Assembly (NCBI GenBank): GCA_003660235.1
Contig: QGON01000067.1
Span: 1 to 64,000, forward strand
Reading direction: 5' to 3'
Source: a bacterium endosymbiont of Escarpia laminata
GTDB taxonomy: Bacteria; Pseudomonadota; Gammaproteobacteria; Chromatiales; Chromatiaceae
DNA length: 64,000 bases
The notes under the pieces were generated by a model, which had not been told where the DNA came from, did no database searches, and worked only from the letters and a program-made list of their open reading frames with translations. The stretch's first letter is position 1, and every line of letters begins with the position of its first letter. Positions 26,873 through 35,255 of the stretch are shown here, in pieces. The position numbers were made by a program, and so were the translations under genes.

Positions 26873-28782
26873 ATGAAGAAAACCACATTTACACTTTCAG
26901 CCTTGGGCTTTGCCCTTGGTGTAGCGACGTCAGGTTTCGCAGTAAACGCTACTGCGGCGGCGCCGACCATGTCAGATGCAGATTTTGAAAAAGGGAAATC
27001 GATCTATTTCCAGCGTTGCGCCGGCTGCCATGGCACTCTGCGTAAAGGCGCCACAGGTAAGAATCTGGAACCCGAAAACACCATGAAGCTGGGTCAGAAT
27101 CGTCTCGAAAAGATTATCACCTATGGTACAGAGGGTGGTATGAACAACTTCGACGATATTTTGTCGAAGGGAGAGATCAGCCTGATTTCCAAGTACATCC
27201 AGCAGGTGGCGCCGATTCCACCGGAGATGTCTTTGGCATTGATGAAGGAGCGTCACAAGGTTTTTGTAGAGCCTAAGGACTATCCTACCAAGCCGATGCA
27301 CGGTCGTAACTGGAAGAATTTCTTTCTGGTCATCGAGCGTGACGTAGGCAAGATTGCAATCATCGACGGTGACACAAAAGAGGTGTTCGCCCACATCAGC
27401 ACCGGTTACGCAGTGCATGTGTTGAAAGCGGTTGAGCATCACCAGACTCTGCATGCCAAAGACCTTGGGCGATTCTGGTACATCATGGGTCGTGACGGCA
27501 TGATGACCAAGGTCGACCTCTGGGCCATGCCTGACAAGATGAAGGTGGCTCAGGTGCAGGTTGCTTATGATGCCCGTGACGTCGCGGTCTCCGGTGACGG
27601 CAAGTATGTCATCGGTGGTGGTTACTGGCCACCGCACTTCGTTATCCTCGACGCCAAGACCATGGAGCCGCTGAAAGTCGTCTCTGCCCGTGGCGTGAAT
27701 ATTGATGGCGAGTATGTCAACGAGTCTCGTGTTGCCGCTGTATATGACACTCCGATGGCGCCTACCTGGTTGGTCTCCATGAAGGAGCTGGGTCAGATGT
27801 GGCAGGTGGACTACACCGACATCGACAACCTGAAGATGACCAAGATCGACTCCGCCAAGTACCTGCATGACGGTTTCTACGATCCTACCGGTCGCTACTT
27901 CCAGATTGCTGCCAATGCCTCCAACAAGATGGTCGTGATTGACACCAAGACCCAGAAGCTGGAAGCGATGATCGATACCGACAAGAAACCACATCCTGGT
28001 CCTGGCGCCAACTGGATCGATTCCAAGTGTGGTCCTGTCGGCGGTACTACCCATCTGGGTGTTGGCAAGGTCACCGTTTGGGGTAATGATCCAAAGGGCC
28101 GTCCTGATATGGCATGGAAGATCTGCTACGAAGTCGAAACCGACGCTGCCAGCCATGGAGAGCGAAGCGAAGGCTGGTAGTCCCCGGTAGCCGCGAGGCC
28201 GCACTGCTTACCCGGCGTGCCTTGCGCCAGAGGGGAAGCAAAGTAGGCATCCGAGCGCGGCGTCCAGTCATCGGGAGCTGGCAACGGAGCGGCAACGAGC
28301 TTGCGAGGTTGTCGCGTAGTGCCAGTGACCGGGACGGCCGGGGCACAAACAGGTTGTCGAAGGCCGAGTCGATTTTGGGGACTGGGATGTCCCAAAATCT
28401 ATCACGAGGTCGAAGACTCACTTGTGGTCCCGGCGTATTCATCCGCACCCATCCCAAAAGCGACTACTACTGGGCTGATCAGACCAAGACGCCAGAGCCT
28501 GAGGTTCAGCAGTCGATTCAGGTCATCTCCAAGAAGACCCGCGAGATCGTCAAGACCATTCGTCTGACCGAAGTTGAAGGCTATGCAGCCGTTCATATCG
28601 AGTTCAACGCGGATGGTTCTGAGGTCTGGACCTCTGTCTGGAATCGCAAGGACAGCAAGAAGCCCAACGGTCAGATCATCATCTTTGATGCCAAGACCCT
28701 CAAAGAGAAGGCACGCATCAAGGGCCTCTACGCACCGACGGGTAAGTTCAACGTCTACAATCGTGTTAACCACGTAACCTGA
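26873..28782 (+). pseudogene. nirS: Cytochrome cd1 nitrite reductase NirS, interrupted by a 281-bp element
   Basis: NirS reduces nitrite to NO in the periplasm with a heme c and a heme d1 domain. The gene starts with a signal peptide (MKKTTFTLSALGFALGVATS, cleaved after ATA), then the heme c site CAGCH near residue 50 and the d1 beta-propeller from about residue 110. The reading frame runs to GAA-ACC-GA at 28143 and is then broken by foreign sequence, ending at a TAG after 435 codons. The missing C-terminal part (GPGVFIRTHPKSDYYW to the VYNRVNHVT end) resumes at 28425. Deleting 28144-28424 gives a continuous frame of 542 codons plus stop, the normal size, with ETD joined to GPG. There is no other damage in either half, so the insertion is recent or removable. 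As it stands, DNA-level translation yields a protein without the last two propeller blades. Confidence 0.9.
28144..28424 (+). mobile_element. Unclassified 281-bp structured element, copy 1 (in nirS)
   Basis: The boundaries are defined twice: by restoring the nirS frame, and by the end of identity with copy 2 at 53356-53636. It begins CGCTGCCAGCC and ends GACTCACTTG. It encodes no plausible protein. It folds into several stems: CTGCCAGCC with GGCTGGTAG near the left end, and GATTTTGGG with CCCAAAATC (28370-28398) near the right end, the latter enclosed by GAGTC and GACTC. I see no terminal inverted repeats and no target duplication. These traits fit a non-autonomous element with subterminal hairpins (IS200/IS605- or IS110-like) better than a classical MITE. 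No group I or group II intron core was recognised. The class remains open. Confidence 0.85.
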
Positions 28783-28814
28783 TCAGGGTTGCATAACTTC
28801 GGGTAACACCGAAA

Positions 28815-28848
28815 GCGGGCATGGAGGCTTTCCATGCCCGCCTTTTTT
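28815..28848 (+). terminator. Rho-independent terminator after nirS
   Basis: A perfect 11-bp stem, GCGGGCATGGA and TCCATGCCCGC with a five-base loop GGCTT, is followed by a C and six T residues. It lies 33 bp after the nirS stop and 25 bp before the next gene, so it should end or attenuate the nirS transcript. Confidence 0.93.
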
Positions 28849-28872
28849 CGCCTCGTGTAAAACGGTAAGCAA

Positions 28873-31713
28873 ATGGCAGATCAGTTCAAAAAACCCAGCT
28901 TGGCATCACGGCGGTTCATTCTTGGTACAACTGTGGGTGGCGCACTGCTGTTTTTTATCGGTGGCATTATCTTCTGGGGTGGCTTCAACACTGCGATGGA
29001 GGCGACCAACACCCTCGAATTCTGTATCAGTTGCCACGAGATGGAGGAGAATGTCTACCAGGAGTACAAACCGAGCATTCACTATTCCAATCGCACCGGT
29101 GTCAGGGCGGCCTGTTCTGACTGCCATGTTCCCGATCCCTGGGTACACAAGATGGTGCGGAAGATGCAGGCCAGTAACGAGATCTACCACAAGATATTGG
29201 GGACCGTGGATACCCCCGAAAAGTTCGACGAGCACCGCCTGACCATGGCGAAGCGGGTCTGGGATACGATGAAAAGTACAGATTCCCGCGAGTGCCGCAA
29301 CTGTCACAATTTTGAATCCATGAACCCTGAGTTTCAGAAACCCCGGGCGAGACAACAGCATCTGAATGCCTTTAAAACCGGCCAGACCTGTATCGATTGC
29401 CACAAGGGTATTGCGCACAAACACATACGCGATCTGCTCTCCGATGAGGAATTGGAGGTGCTGGAGGCGCCGAATCCTGATTTTATCCGCGAAGTGCCGC
29501 AGATGTTCCTTGACGGCATGAAACGCGTCGAGGCAAAAGAGGCAGCCGAAGCCGAGGCCGAGAAGGCTGCGGTGAAGAAGGCCCGCGAGAGCAAAATTGC
29601 AGCCAAGAAGGCCGAAAAGGTACGTCTGGAAAAAGCCGTTGCCGACGCGTTGGCTGCCTACAGAGCTCAGCTGGCGGGTGAGGCGACTGCAGCCACGATG
29701 GCGGCAGGTCCGGTTGCAGATTTCGGTATCGACTGGAGCGATGTGCCGATGCGCAATATCACCATCTTCTATCCGGGGCAGACCTCCATGGAGTGGATGT
29801 TGACCGGTAAGGATCATGGCGGCGCCCTTCCCTTTATCAAGGCTGGAGATCGTTGCACTGCCTGTCACGACAAGGAGACCGCAGCCATGGGCGAGAAGAT
29901 GGTCACTGGTCAGAAGGCAGAGAAGACCCCCATCCCCGGCAAGCGCGGCAGCATTCCCGTGAATGTGCAGGCCGCTCATGATAGCGAGAATCTCTACCTG
30001 CGTTTTGAGTGGGAGGATACAGACCATGTGCCGGTGCCGTTTGTCGAAGGCGGCAAGATGGACCCGGAAAATCCCATGAAACTGGCCGTCATGTTTGCCA
30101 CCGACAAGGTGAAGTATGCCGACCGGTCCGGCTGCTGGGGTACCTGTCATCACGATCTGCGCTCCATGCCACATACCCCCGATGCGGATACGGCAAACAG
30201 CAGTCCGGTCGCACAAGAGCTTGACCTGTCTCAGGGGCTGACCAAGTATATCGAAGAGAGCCGTACCAAGGTCGAAGTCAAAGGACGTCGCGGCAAGAAA
30301 CGTGGCGGCTGGGACAAGCTGAAGAGTGGGGATGAGCTGAAAGCGGAGATGGATGCTCATAAGTTCATGGACCTGTTGCGCTACAAATCGGGCAAGGGTG
30401 AGACCGCAGATGGAAGTATCCTGGCGCAGCGCCAGATGAGTGGTGGTCAGGGCTTCGAGGTGGATGCCCGTAAGGAAGGCAACAGCTGGATTGTCACCAT
30501 GAAGCGCAAGCTCAAGTCCGACAAGCCTGGTGATCTGAGTTTGGCTCTGGATCAGGTCTACAACCTGGGTTTTGCCATCCACGACGACTATACCAATGCG
30601 CGTTTTCACCACGTCTCCCTGGGTTACCGGATCGGTTTCGATAACGAATCGCCCGATATCGAGATCAATGCGGTGAAACGTGAGGCGGCGGCCCCCGCCG
30701 CTGCTGCAACACCGTCTCAGACAGAGGCAGCCACAACCGGTGCGGCCTCAGTCGATGGCAACATCGACTGGTCCAAGGCTGGCAGTCGTGAGATCACCAT
30801 CTTCTATCCGGGCCAGACCTCCATGGAGTGGATGTTGACCGGTAAGGACCACGGCGGCGCACTCCCCTTTATCAAGGCTGGAGATCGTTGCACCGCCTGT
30901 CACGACAAGGAGACCGCCGACATGGGCGAGAAGATGGTTACCGGCCAGAAGGCGGAGCCGACACCCATCCCCGGCAAGCGTGGCAGCATTCCGGTCACTG
31001 TCGAATCAACCCACGATGGGGATAACCTCTATCTCCGCTTCAGCTGGGAGGATTCCGAACATGCGCCTGTGCCTTTCGTGGAAGGCGGCAAGATGGACCC
31101 TGACAACCCGATGAAGTTGGCGCTGATGTTCGCCACTGACAAGGTGAAATATGCAGACCGCTCCGGTTGCTGGGGTACCTGTCATCATGATCTTCGCAGC
31201 ATGCCCCACGCCCCGGATGACGAAACGGCAAACGCCAGTCCGGTTGCCCAGCAAATCGATCTGACCCAGGGCCTTACCAAGTACATCGGTGAGAGCCGCA
31301 GCAAGATCGAGGTCAAAGGCCGACGCGGCAAGAAACGCGGCGGCTGGAACAAGCTGAAGAGCGCGGACGAACTGCAGGCGGAGATGGACGCCCACAAGTA
31401 CATGGAGTTGGTGCGCTACAAGTCCGGCAAGGGTGAGGTTGAAGATGGCCACATCCTGGAGCAGCGCACCATGAGCGGCGGCGAGGCGGCAGAGATGACT
31501 GCTTCGTTGGAGGGTGACATCTGGACTCTGGTGATGAAGCGCAAACTTCAGACCGGCAATCCGGGTGACCTGCCGCTGGCGAAAGACCAGCTCTACAACT
31601 TTGGTTTTGCCATCCACGATGACTACAGCAACGCCAGATTTCACCACGTCTCCCTGGGTTACAAACTGGGATTTGATAACGATAAGGCCGAGATCAACGC
31701 AACTGCACAGTGA
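28873..31713 (+). CDS. NapC/NirT-type tetraheme cytochrome fused to two tandem haem-binding (ethylbenzene-dehydrogenase-like) domains
   Basis: Residues 15-38 form a membrane anchor. Residues 45-185 are a NapC/NirT domain with four CxxCH motifs (C51, C81, C141, C173), the usual quinol dehydrogenase that feeds periplasmic reductases. A Lys/Ala/Glu-rich coiled segment (about 215-270) leads to two almost identical domains starting at about residues 295 and 640 (ITIFYPGQTSMEWMLTGKDH in both). Each holds a CTACH motif and, about 95 residues later, GCWGTCHHDL, a C-x3-CH variant. They resemble the DMSO-reductase/ethylbenzene-dehydrogenase haem-b/c domain family. NapC/NirT proteins are normally about 200 residues, so this is a large fusion. 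Its place after nirS, followed by a cupredoxin, suggests that it passes quinol electrons towards nitrite reductase; this is inference. Confidence 0.8.
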   Translation: MADQFKKPSLASRRFILGTTVGGALLFFIGGIIFWGGFNTAMEATNTLEFCISCHEMEENVYQEYKPSIHYSNRTGVRAACSDCHVPDPWVHKMVRKMQASNEIYHKILGTVDTPEKFDEHRLTMAKRVWDTMKSTDSRECRNCHNFESMNPEFQKPRARQQHLNAFKTGQTCIDCHKGIAHKHIRDLLSDEELEVLEAPNPDFIREVPQMFLDGMKRVEAKEAAEAEAEKAAVKKARESKIAAKKAEKVRLEKAVADALAAYRAQLAGEATAATMAAGPVADFGIDWSDVPMRNITIFYPGQTSMEWMLTGKDHGGALPFIKAGDRCTACHDKETAAMGEKMVTGQKAEKTPIPGKRGSIPVNVQAAHDSENLYLRFEWEDTDHVPVPFVEGGKMDPENPMKLAVMFATDKVKYADRSGCWGTCHHDLRSMPHTPDADTANSSPVAQELDLSQGLTKYIEESRTKVEVKGRRGKKRGGWDKLKSGDELKAEMDAHKFMDLLRYKSGKGETADGSILAQRQMSGGQGFEVDARKEGNSWIVTMKRKLKSDKPGDLSLALDQVYNLGFAIHDDYTNARFHHVSLGYRIGFDNESPDIEINAVKREAAAPAAAATPSQTEAATTGAASVDGNIDWSKAGSREITIFYPGQTSMEWMLTGKDHGGALPFIKAGDRCTACHDKETADMGEKMVTGQKAEPTPIPGKRGSIPVTVESTHDGDNLYLRFSWEDSEHAPVPFVEGGKMDPDNPMKLALMFATDKVKYADRSGCWGTCHHDLRSMPHAPDDETANASPVAQQIDLTQGLTKYIGESRSKIEVKGRRGKKRGGWNKLKSADELQAEMDAHKYMELVRYKSGKGEVEDGHILEQRTMSGGEAAEMTASLEGDIWTLVMKRKLQTGNPGDLPLAKDQLYNFGFAIHDDYSNARFHHVSLGYKLGFDNDKAEINATAQ
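29757..31690 (+). repeat. Internal tandem duplication (about 1035-bp period) in the NirT fusion gene
   Basis: The segment from ATCACCATCTTCTATCCGGG at about 29758 reappears from about 30793 with few changes at both DNA and protein level, for about 900 bp. Long stretches around the CTACH motif and around the GRRGKKRGGW region are nearly the same in both. This indicates a fairly recent duplication of one whole domain plus linker, or ongoing gene conversion between the copies. Confidence 0.88.
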
Positions 31714-32069
31714 TGAAGAGCAAGACGACCAACTTGATAAACATTCGCCGGAGTCTGTTGGTTCTGGTTTTCACCTTATCTGCCTCGTCTCTGTCGGCGG
31801 GTGGTGCACAGGCACCGGTCGCTGAGATAGACATCATCAAATTCAAGTTTGAGCCACAGGAGATCACCATCAGGACCGGGCAGCGGCTGCGCTGGATCAA
31901 CCGGGAGAAGCGGCAGTACCACAGCGTCTGGTTTGAGCAGGCGGGGGATCCAGAGCCTGATTACCTGTTTCCCGATGACACCTATGAACGGAGCTTCGAT
32001 CAAACGGGAAGTTTTCCTTATCGCTGTGGTCCACATCCCAAAATGACGGGTGTGGTACACGTCGAATAG
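31713..32069 (+). CDS. Periplasmic cupredoxin (pseudoazurin/plastocyanin-like)
   Basis: The ATG at 31713 overlaps the stop of the preceding gene (TGATG), indicating coupling. The 118-residue product has a signal peptide ending near SAGGAQA. It has the type 1 copper ligand pattern: a His in RQYHSVWFE and the cluster YRCGPHPKMTGVV (Cys, His, Met) near the C-terminus. Cupredoxins carry electrons to nitrite and nitric oxide reductases in several denitrifiers. No NirM-type cytochrome c551 gene is seen next to nirS, so this protein is a candidate donor. Confidence 0.85.
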   Translation: MKSKTTNLINIRRSLLVLVFTLSASSLSAGGAQAPVAEIDIIKFKFEPQEITIRTGQRLRWINREKRQYHSVWFEQAGDPEPDYLFPDDTYERSFDQTGSFPYRCGPHPKMTGVVHVE

Positions 32070-32074
32070 GCAGG

Positions 32075-32088
32075 TTGACAGAAGTCAA
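32075..32088 (+). promoter_or_regulatory. DNR/FNR-type site upstream of the nirC operon
   Basis: TTGACAGAAGTCAA is a perfect dyad. With the centre at 32081.5, the matching -10 position holds TATCTT (32112-32117). The nirC start lies at 32224, so the heme d1 biosynthesis genes appear to have their own regulated promoter inside the cluster. Confidence 0.8.
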
Positions 32089-32223
32089 AGCCACTCCCGA
32101 AACCCAGGTGATATCTTACTATTTAAGTAATGTCTTATTTACGGGTCTTTAGAAGAAGTCGTGGACTGCAAAGCGGCTGTTCACGATTTGCTCAGGCCCC
32201 CCTTGAAGAGAAGTATTAACCTG

Positions 32224-32547
32224 ATGAAACCTTTTTCCACCCTGCTGTTGGCCATGTCTGTCGTTATGACAGGTACTGCCGTGCAGGCGGAAATCGTCTC
32301 CCCGCGTCAGGCTGAGTTGCTCTATCTGTTGAAACATGACTGCGGCTCCTGCCATGGCATGCGGTTGGAGGGTGGGCTCGGTCCTGCTTTGACACCGAAG
32401 CGCCTGCAGCCCTGGCAAGCGGAGCAGTTGGCGGTCACTATCCTGCACGGTCGCCCCGGTACGCCGATGCCGCCTTGGCGTCCATTTTTCACTGATGGTG
32501 AAGCCCTGTGGCTGGCGCAACAACTGAAGCAGGGTGTCCGTCGGTGA
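32224..32547 (+). CDS. nirC: Cytochrome c55x NirC-like
   Basis: I use the ATG at 32224, which starts a clean signal peptide (MKPFSTLLLAMSVVMTGTAV, cleaved after QA). The 107-residue product has one heme c site, CGSCH, near residue 40 and the Met ligand region TPMPPW near residue 81, as in small NirC cytochromes. NirC is a periplasmic electron carrier implicated in the last step of heme d1 formation (with NirN and NirF) or as an alternative donor to NirS. Its stop overlaps the nirF start (TGATG). Position as first gene of nirCFDLGHJN supports the call. Confidence 0.85.
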   Translation: MKPFSTLLLAMSVVMTGTAVQAEIVSPRQAELLYLLKHDCGSCHGMRLEGGLGPALTPKRLQPWQAEQLAVTILHGRPGTPMPPWRPFFTDGEALWLAQQLKQGVRR

Positions 32548-33737
32548 TGAAGTCTCTGTCTATCCTGCTTGTTACGATACTTTTGCTACCTAGCCTATCC
32601 CAGGCTGAGTGCCTGACCCGCGGCACCGGCGATATGGGCGTTATTGTCGAACGAGCGGCAGGTAGCCTGAAAGTTGTGGATACCACCCATCACAGCACGT
32701 TGTTTCAGGTCGAGGGGCTGGGGGATCTCTCCCACGCCTCCGCTGTCTACTCCCGTGATGAGCGTTACGTCTATGTGTTCGGCCGTGACGGTGGACTCAC
32801 CAAGGTGGATATCCTCTGCGGCAGCATCGTCAAACGCATCATTCAGGGTGGCAACAGCATCGGGGGTGCCATATCCCAGGACGGCAGCCTGATCGCAGTC
32901 TCCAACTACCAACCCGGTGGTGTGAAGATCTTCTCTGCCGATGACCTCTCCCTGATTGCCGACATTCCGGCGACTACCATCACCGACCGGGAGGGCAACA
33001 AGAAAGGCTCCAAAACGGTGGGGCTGGTGGATGCGCCGGATCAGCGCTTCGTGGTCAGCCTCTACGATTCCGGTGAGAGCTGGATCATCGATATGAGCGA
33101 TCCGGCCAAACCGGCTGTTCAGCGCTTCAAAAATATCGGCAGCCTGCCCTATGACGGGCTGATTACGCCGAATGGGCGCTACTATATTGCCGGTCTCTTC
33201 GGACAGGACGGCCTGTCGCTGCTTGATCTATGGCATCCGGAGAAGGGAACCCGCCTGATCCTCGGTGACTACGGCCGCGGCCAGAAAAAACTCCCGGTTT
33301 ACAAGATGCCGCATCTCGAAGGCTGGGCGATGGCGGATGATCGTGCCTTTCTGCCGGCGGTGGGCCGTCATGCAGTATTGGTTGTCGATAGTAAAGACTG
33401 GAAAGAGATCAAACAGATTCCGGTACATGGTCAGCCGGTGTTTGTCATGGCCCGTCCGGACGGACGCCAGATCTGGGTCAACTTCGCTTTTCCCCACAAC
33501 GACACCATTCAGGTTATCGATACAGAAACCCTGGAGATCATCAATACTCTGAAGCCCGGCAAGGGTACGCTGCACATGGAGTTCAGCCCCCGTGGCGAGT
33601 CTGTCTGGATCTCTGTCCGCGACAAAGACGAGGTGCAGATCTACGATACCCGCACCCAGGAACTGACCCATCGGCTGCCGGTGGATAAGCCCAGCGGCAT
33701 TTTCTTTACCTCCCGTGCCCACCAGACAGGATTGTGA
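32547..33737 (+). CDS. nirF: Heme d1 biosynthesis protein NirF
   Basis: The 396-residue protein has a signal peptide (MKSLSILLVTILLLPSLSQA), followed directly by EC. It is a beta-propeller related to the d1 domain of NirS, with repeated strands such as RDERYVYVFGRDGGLTKVDI and RPDGRQIWVNFAFPHNDT. NirF is a periplasmic dehydrogenase/binding protein that works on a late heme d1 precursor. The gene is coupled to nirC at its start and followed by nirD after one base. Length and order match known nirF genes. The Cys after the signal does not sit in a good lipobox, so lipidation is uncertain. Confidence 0.9.
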   Translation: MKSLSILLVTILLLPSLSQAECLTRGTGDMGVIVERAAGSLKVVDTTHHSTLFQVEGLGDLSHASAVYSRDERYVYVFGRDGGLTKVDILCGSIVKRIIQGGNSIGGAISQDGSLIAVSNYQPGGVKIFSADDLSLIADIPATTITDREGNKKGSKTVGLVDAPDQRFVVSLYDSGESWIIDMSDPAKPAVQRFKNIGSLPYDGLITPNGRYYIAGLFGQDGLSLLDLWHPEKGTRLILGDYGRGQKKLPVYKMPHLEGWAMADDRAFLPAVGRHAVLVVDSKDWKEIKQIPVHGQPVFVMARPDGRQIWVNFAFPHNDTIQVIDTETLEIINTLKPGKGTLHMEFSPRGESVWISVRDKDEVQIYDTRTQELTHRLPVDKPSGIFFTSRAHQTGL

Positions 33738-33738
33738 C

Positions 33739-34251
33739 ATGGCTAACCCAGCATCGCTTTTCAGACAGGCCCATCCACGTACGCTGAACCCAGGCAAGGT
33801 GGAGTTGAACGACTTGGAAAAGAGACTGCTCAACGAATATCAGAATGGGTTGCCGCTCACATCGACGCCCTATGCGGATATGGCTGCCAGGATCGGCACC
33901 AGCGAGGCGTTGGTCTTGAAGATTCTGCAGCGATTGCAGGATGCGGGCGTCATCAGCCGGGTCGGCCCGGTATTCAAGCCCAAGAAGATCGGTGCCAGTA
34001 CCCTGGCGGCGATGGCAGTTCCAGAAGAGCGGCTTGAGGAGATTGCCGCAAAGGTCAGTGCTTACTCCGAAGTGAATCATAATTACGAACGTGAGGACGA
34101 ACACAATCTCTGGTTTGTGGTAACTGCGCCCTCGGAAGCACACCTGGCGGCGGTACTGGCCAGGATGGAGTCTGAGACAGGGTTCCCCATTCTCAATCTG
34201 CCATTACGAAAAGAGTTCCATATCAATCTGGGGTTTCCTCTGTGGTGCTGA
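33739..34251 (+). CDS. nirD: Siroheme decarboxylase subunit NirD
   Basis: The 170-residue protein is an Lrp/AsnC-like family member with the NirD/NirG signature: KRLLNEYQNGLPLTSTPYAD, then VISRVGPVFKPKKIGASTLA and SAYSEVNHNYEREDEHNLW. NirDLGH together decarboxylate siroheme to 12,18-didecarboxysiroheme, a heme d1 intermediate. The helix-turn-helix-like N-terminus is inherited from the family and need not bind DNA. It starts two bases after nirF. The split into separate D, L, G and H genes follows the Pseudomonas aeruginosa pattern. Confidence 0.88.
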   Translation: MANPASLFRQAHPRTLNPGKVELNDLEKRLLNEYQNGLPLTSTPYADMAARIGTSEALVLKILQRLQDAGVISRVGPVFKPKKIGASTLAAMAVPEERLEEIAAKVSAYSEVNHNYEREDEHNLWFVVTAPSEAHLAAVLARMESETGFPILNLPLRKEFHINLGFPLWC

Positions 34252-34718
34252 ATGACGCTGACCGTAGCCTGGTTGCTGAAATACAGGGTGGGCTGCCGCT
34301 CTCAAGTCACCCCTATGCCGAGGTGGGTGAGCGTATCGGTATGGAGGAACGGGAGGTCATTGAGCGCATTACCAGGTTGCAGGATGAAGGTATCATCAAG
34401 CGCCTGGGTATCGTGGTGCGTCACCATGAGTTGGGTTATACCGCCAACGCCATGGTGGTCTGGGATGTGCCTGATGAACAATTGGATGAGGTCGGAGAGA
34501 AGCTGGGCAGTGAGTCCTGTATCACTCTCTGTTATCAGCGTCCACGGCATCTGCCCGAGTGGCCCTATAATCTCTTTAGTATGATCCATGGCAAGGATCG
34601 TCAGCGGGTACTCAACTACATCGACGCGATCATTGAATCCTGTGGCCTCGAGGGCATTCCCCACAAGGTGTTGTTCAGTGGGCGCCGCTTTAAGCAGCGT
34701 GGTGCACGTTATCAATGA
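34242..34718 (+). CDS. nirL: Siroheme decarboxylase subunit NirL
   Basis: The 158-residue protein starts at a GTG that overlaps the nirD end by ten bases. It carries the NirL/NirH signature: SLVAEIQGGLPLSSHPYAEV, then RLGIVVRHHELGYTANAMVV and CYQRPRHLPEWPYNLFSMIH. It pairs with the NirD-type subunit in the siroheme decarboxylase. The distinction between NirL and NirH rests on gene order, as the two are paralogues with the same motif set. Confidence 0.88.
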   Translation: MVLNDADRSLVAEIQGGLPLSSHPYAEVGERIGMEEREVIERITRLQDEGIIKRLGIVVRHHELGYTANAMVVWDVPDEQLDEVGEKLGSESCITLCYQRPRHLPEWPYNLFSMIHGKDRQRVLNYIDAIIESCGLEGIPHKVLFSGRRFKQRGARYQ

Positions 34719-35161
34719 TGGATAGTGTCGACCGCGCCATCATCAATCGCCTGCAGGGGGGCTTCCCAGTCTCCGATCATCCCTACCGGAAGGCGGCGGA
34801 TCATCTTGATATCAGCGAGGCGGAGCTGATTCAGCGTCTGGAGCAGATGCTGGAGAAGAGACAGCTCTCCCGCTTTGGCCCACTCTACAATGCGGAACGT
34901 CTGGGTGGTGGGCTCAGTCTTTGTGCCATGAGTATTTCTGAAGAGGATTTCGAGCGTGTGGCCGAACAGGTCAATGCGTTTTCCGAAGTCGCCCACAACT
35001 ACGCGCGAGACCACCGCTTGAATATGTGGTTCGTGCTGGCGACAGAGACCCCGGCGCGCATCGAGTCGGTGCTTGCTGAGATTGAGGATGTGACAGGATA
35101 TCAAGTCTACAATATGCCGAAAAAAGAGGAGTTTTTTGTCGGACTGAGATTCGAGGTCTGA
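34715..35161 (+). CDS. nirG: Siroheme decarboxylase subunit NirG
   Basis: The 148-residue protein overlaps nirL by four bases (ATGA). It has the NirD/NirG layout, with RFGPLYNAERLGGGLSLCAM and VNAFSEVAHNYARDHRLNMW followed by VYNMPKKEEFFVGL. It is the third of the four decarboxylase-like subunits. The naming follows the position after nirL. Confidence 0.87.
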   Translation: MMDSVDRAIINRLQGGFPVSDHPYRKAADHLDISEAELIQRLEQMLEKRQLSRFGPLYNAERLGGGLSLCAMSISEEDFERVAEQVNAFSEVAHNYARDHRLNMWFVLATETPARIESVLAEIEDVTGYQVYNMPKKEEFFVGLRFEV

Positions 35162-35255
35162 AATTCGTCTTGCGTCACGAATAGATATTTTGGAGATAAG
35201 GTGTAACATCCGGCCTGAATTCTCCGCACATGCTATATAAAATGAGGCGCAACTC

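Noticed and set aside
26972-28204. 410-codon open frame antisense to nirS
   Set aside because: Shadow of the nirS coding frame; no ribosome-binding site or domain.
28144-28424. Self-splicing group I or group II intron in nirS
   Set aside because: No P/Q/R/S core of group I and no domain V of group II was recognised, the 5' exon does not end in U, and a copy lies in reverse orientation outside a gene. Kept only as a test in the findings.
28114-28782. 222-codon open frame as an independent gene
   Set aside because: It begins in nirS, reads through the inserted element and continues as the NirS C-terminus; it is not a separate gene.
28906-30612. 568-codon open frame antisense to the NirT fusion gene
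   Set aside because: It is a shadow of a strongly coding plus-strand gene with heme motifs; the antisense product resembles nothing.
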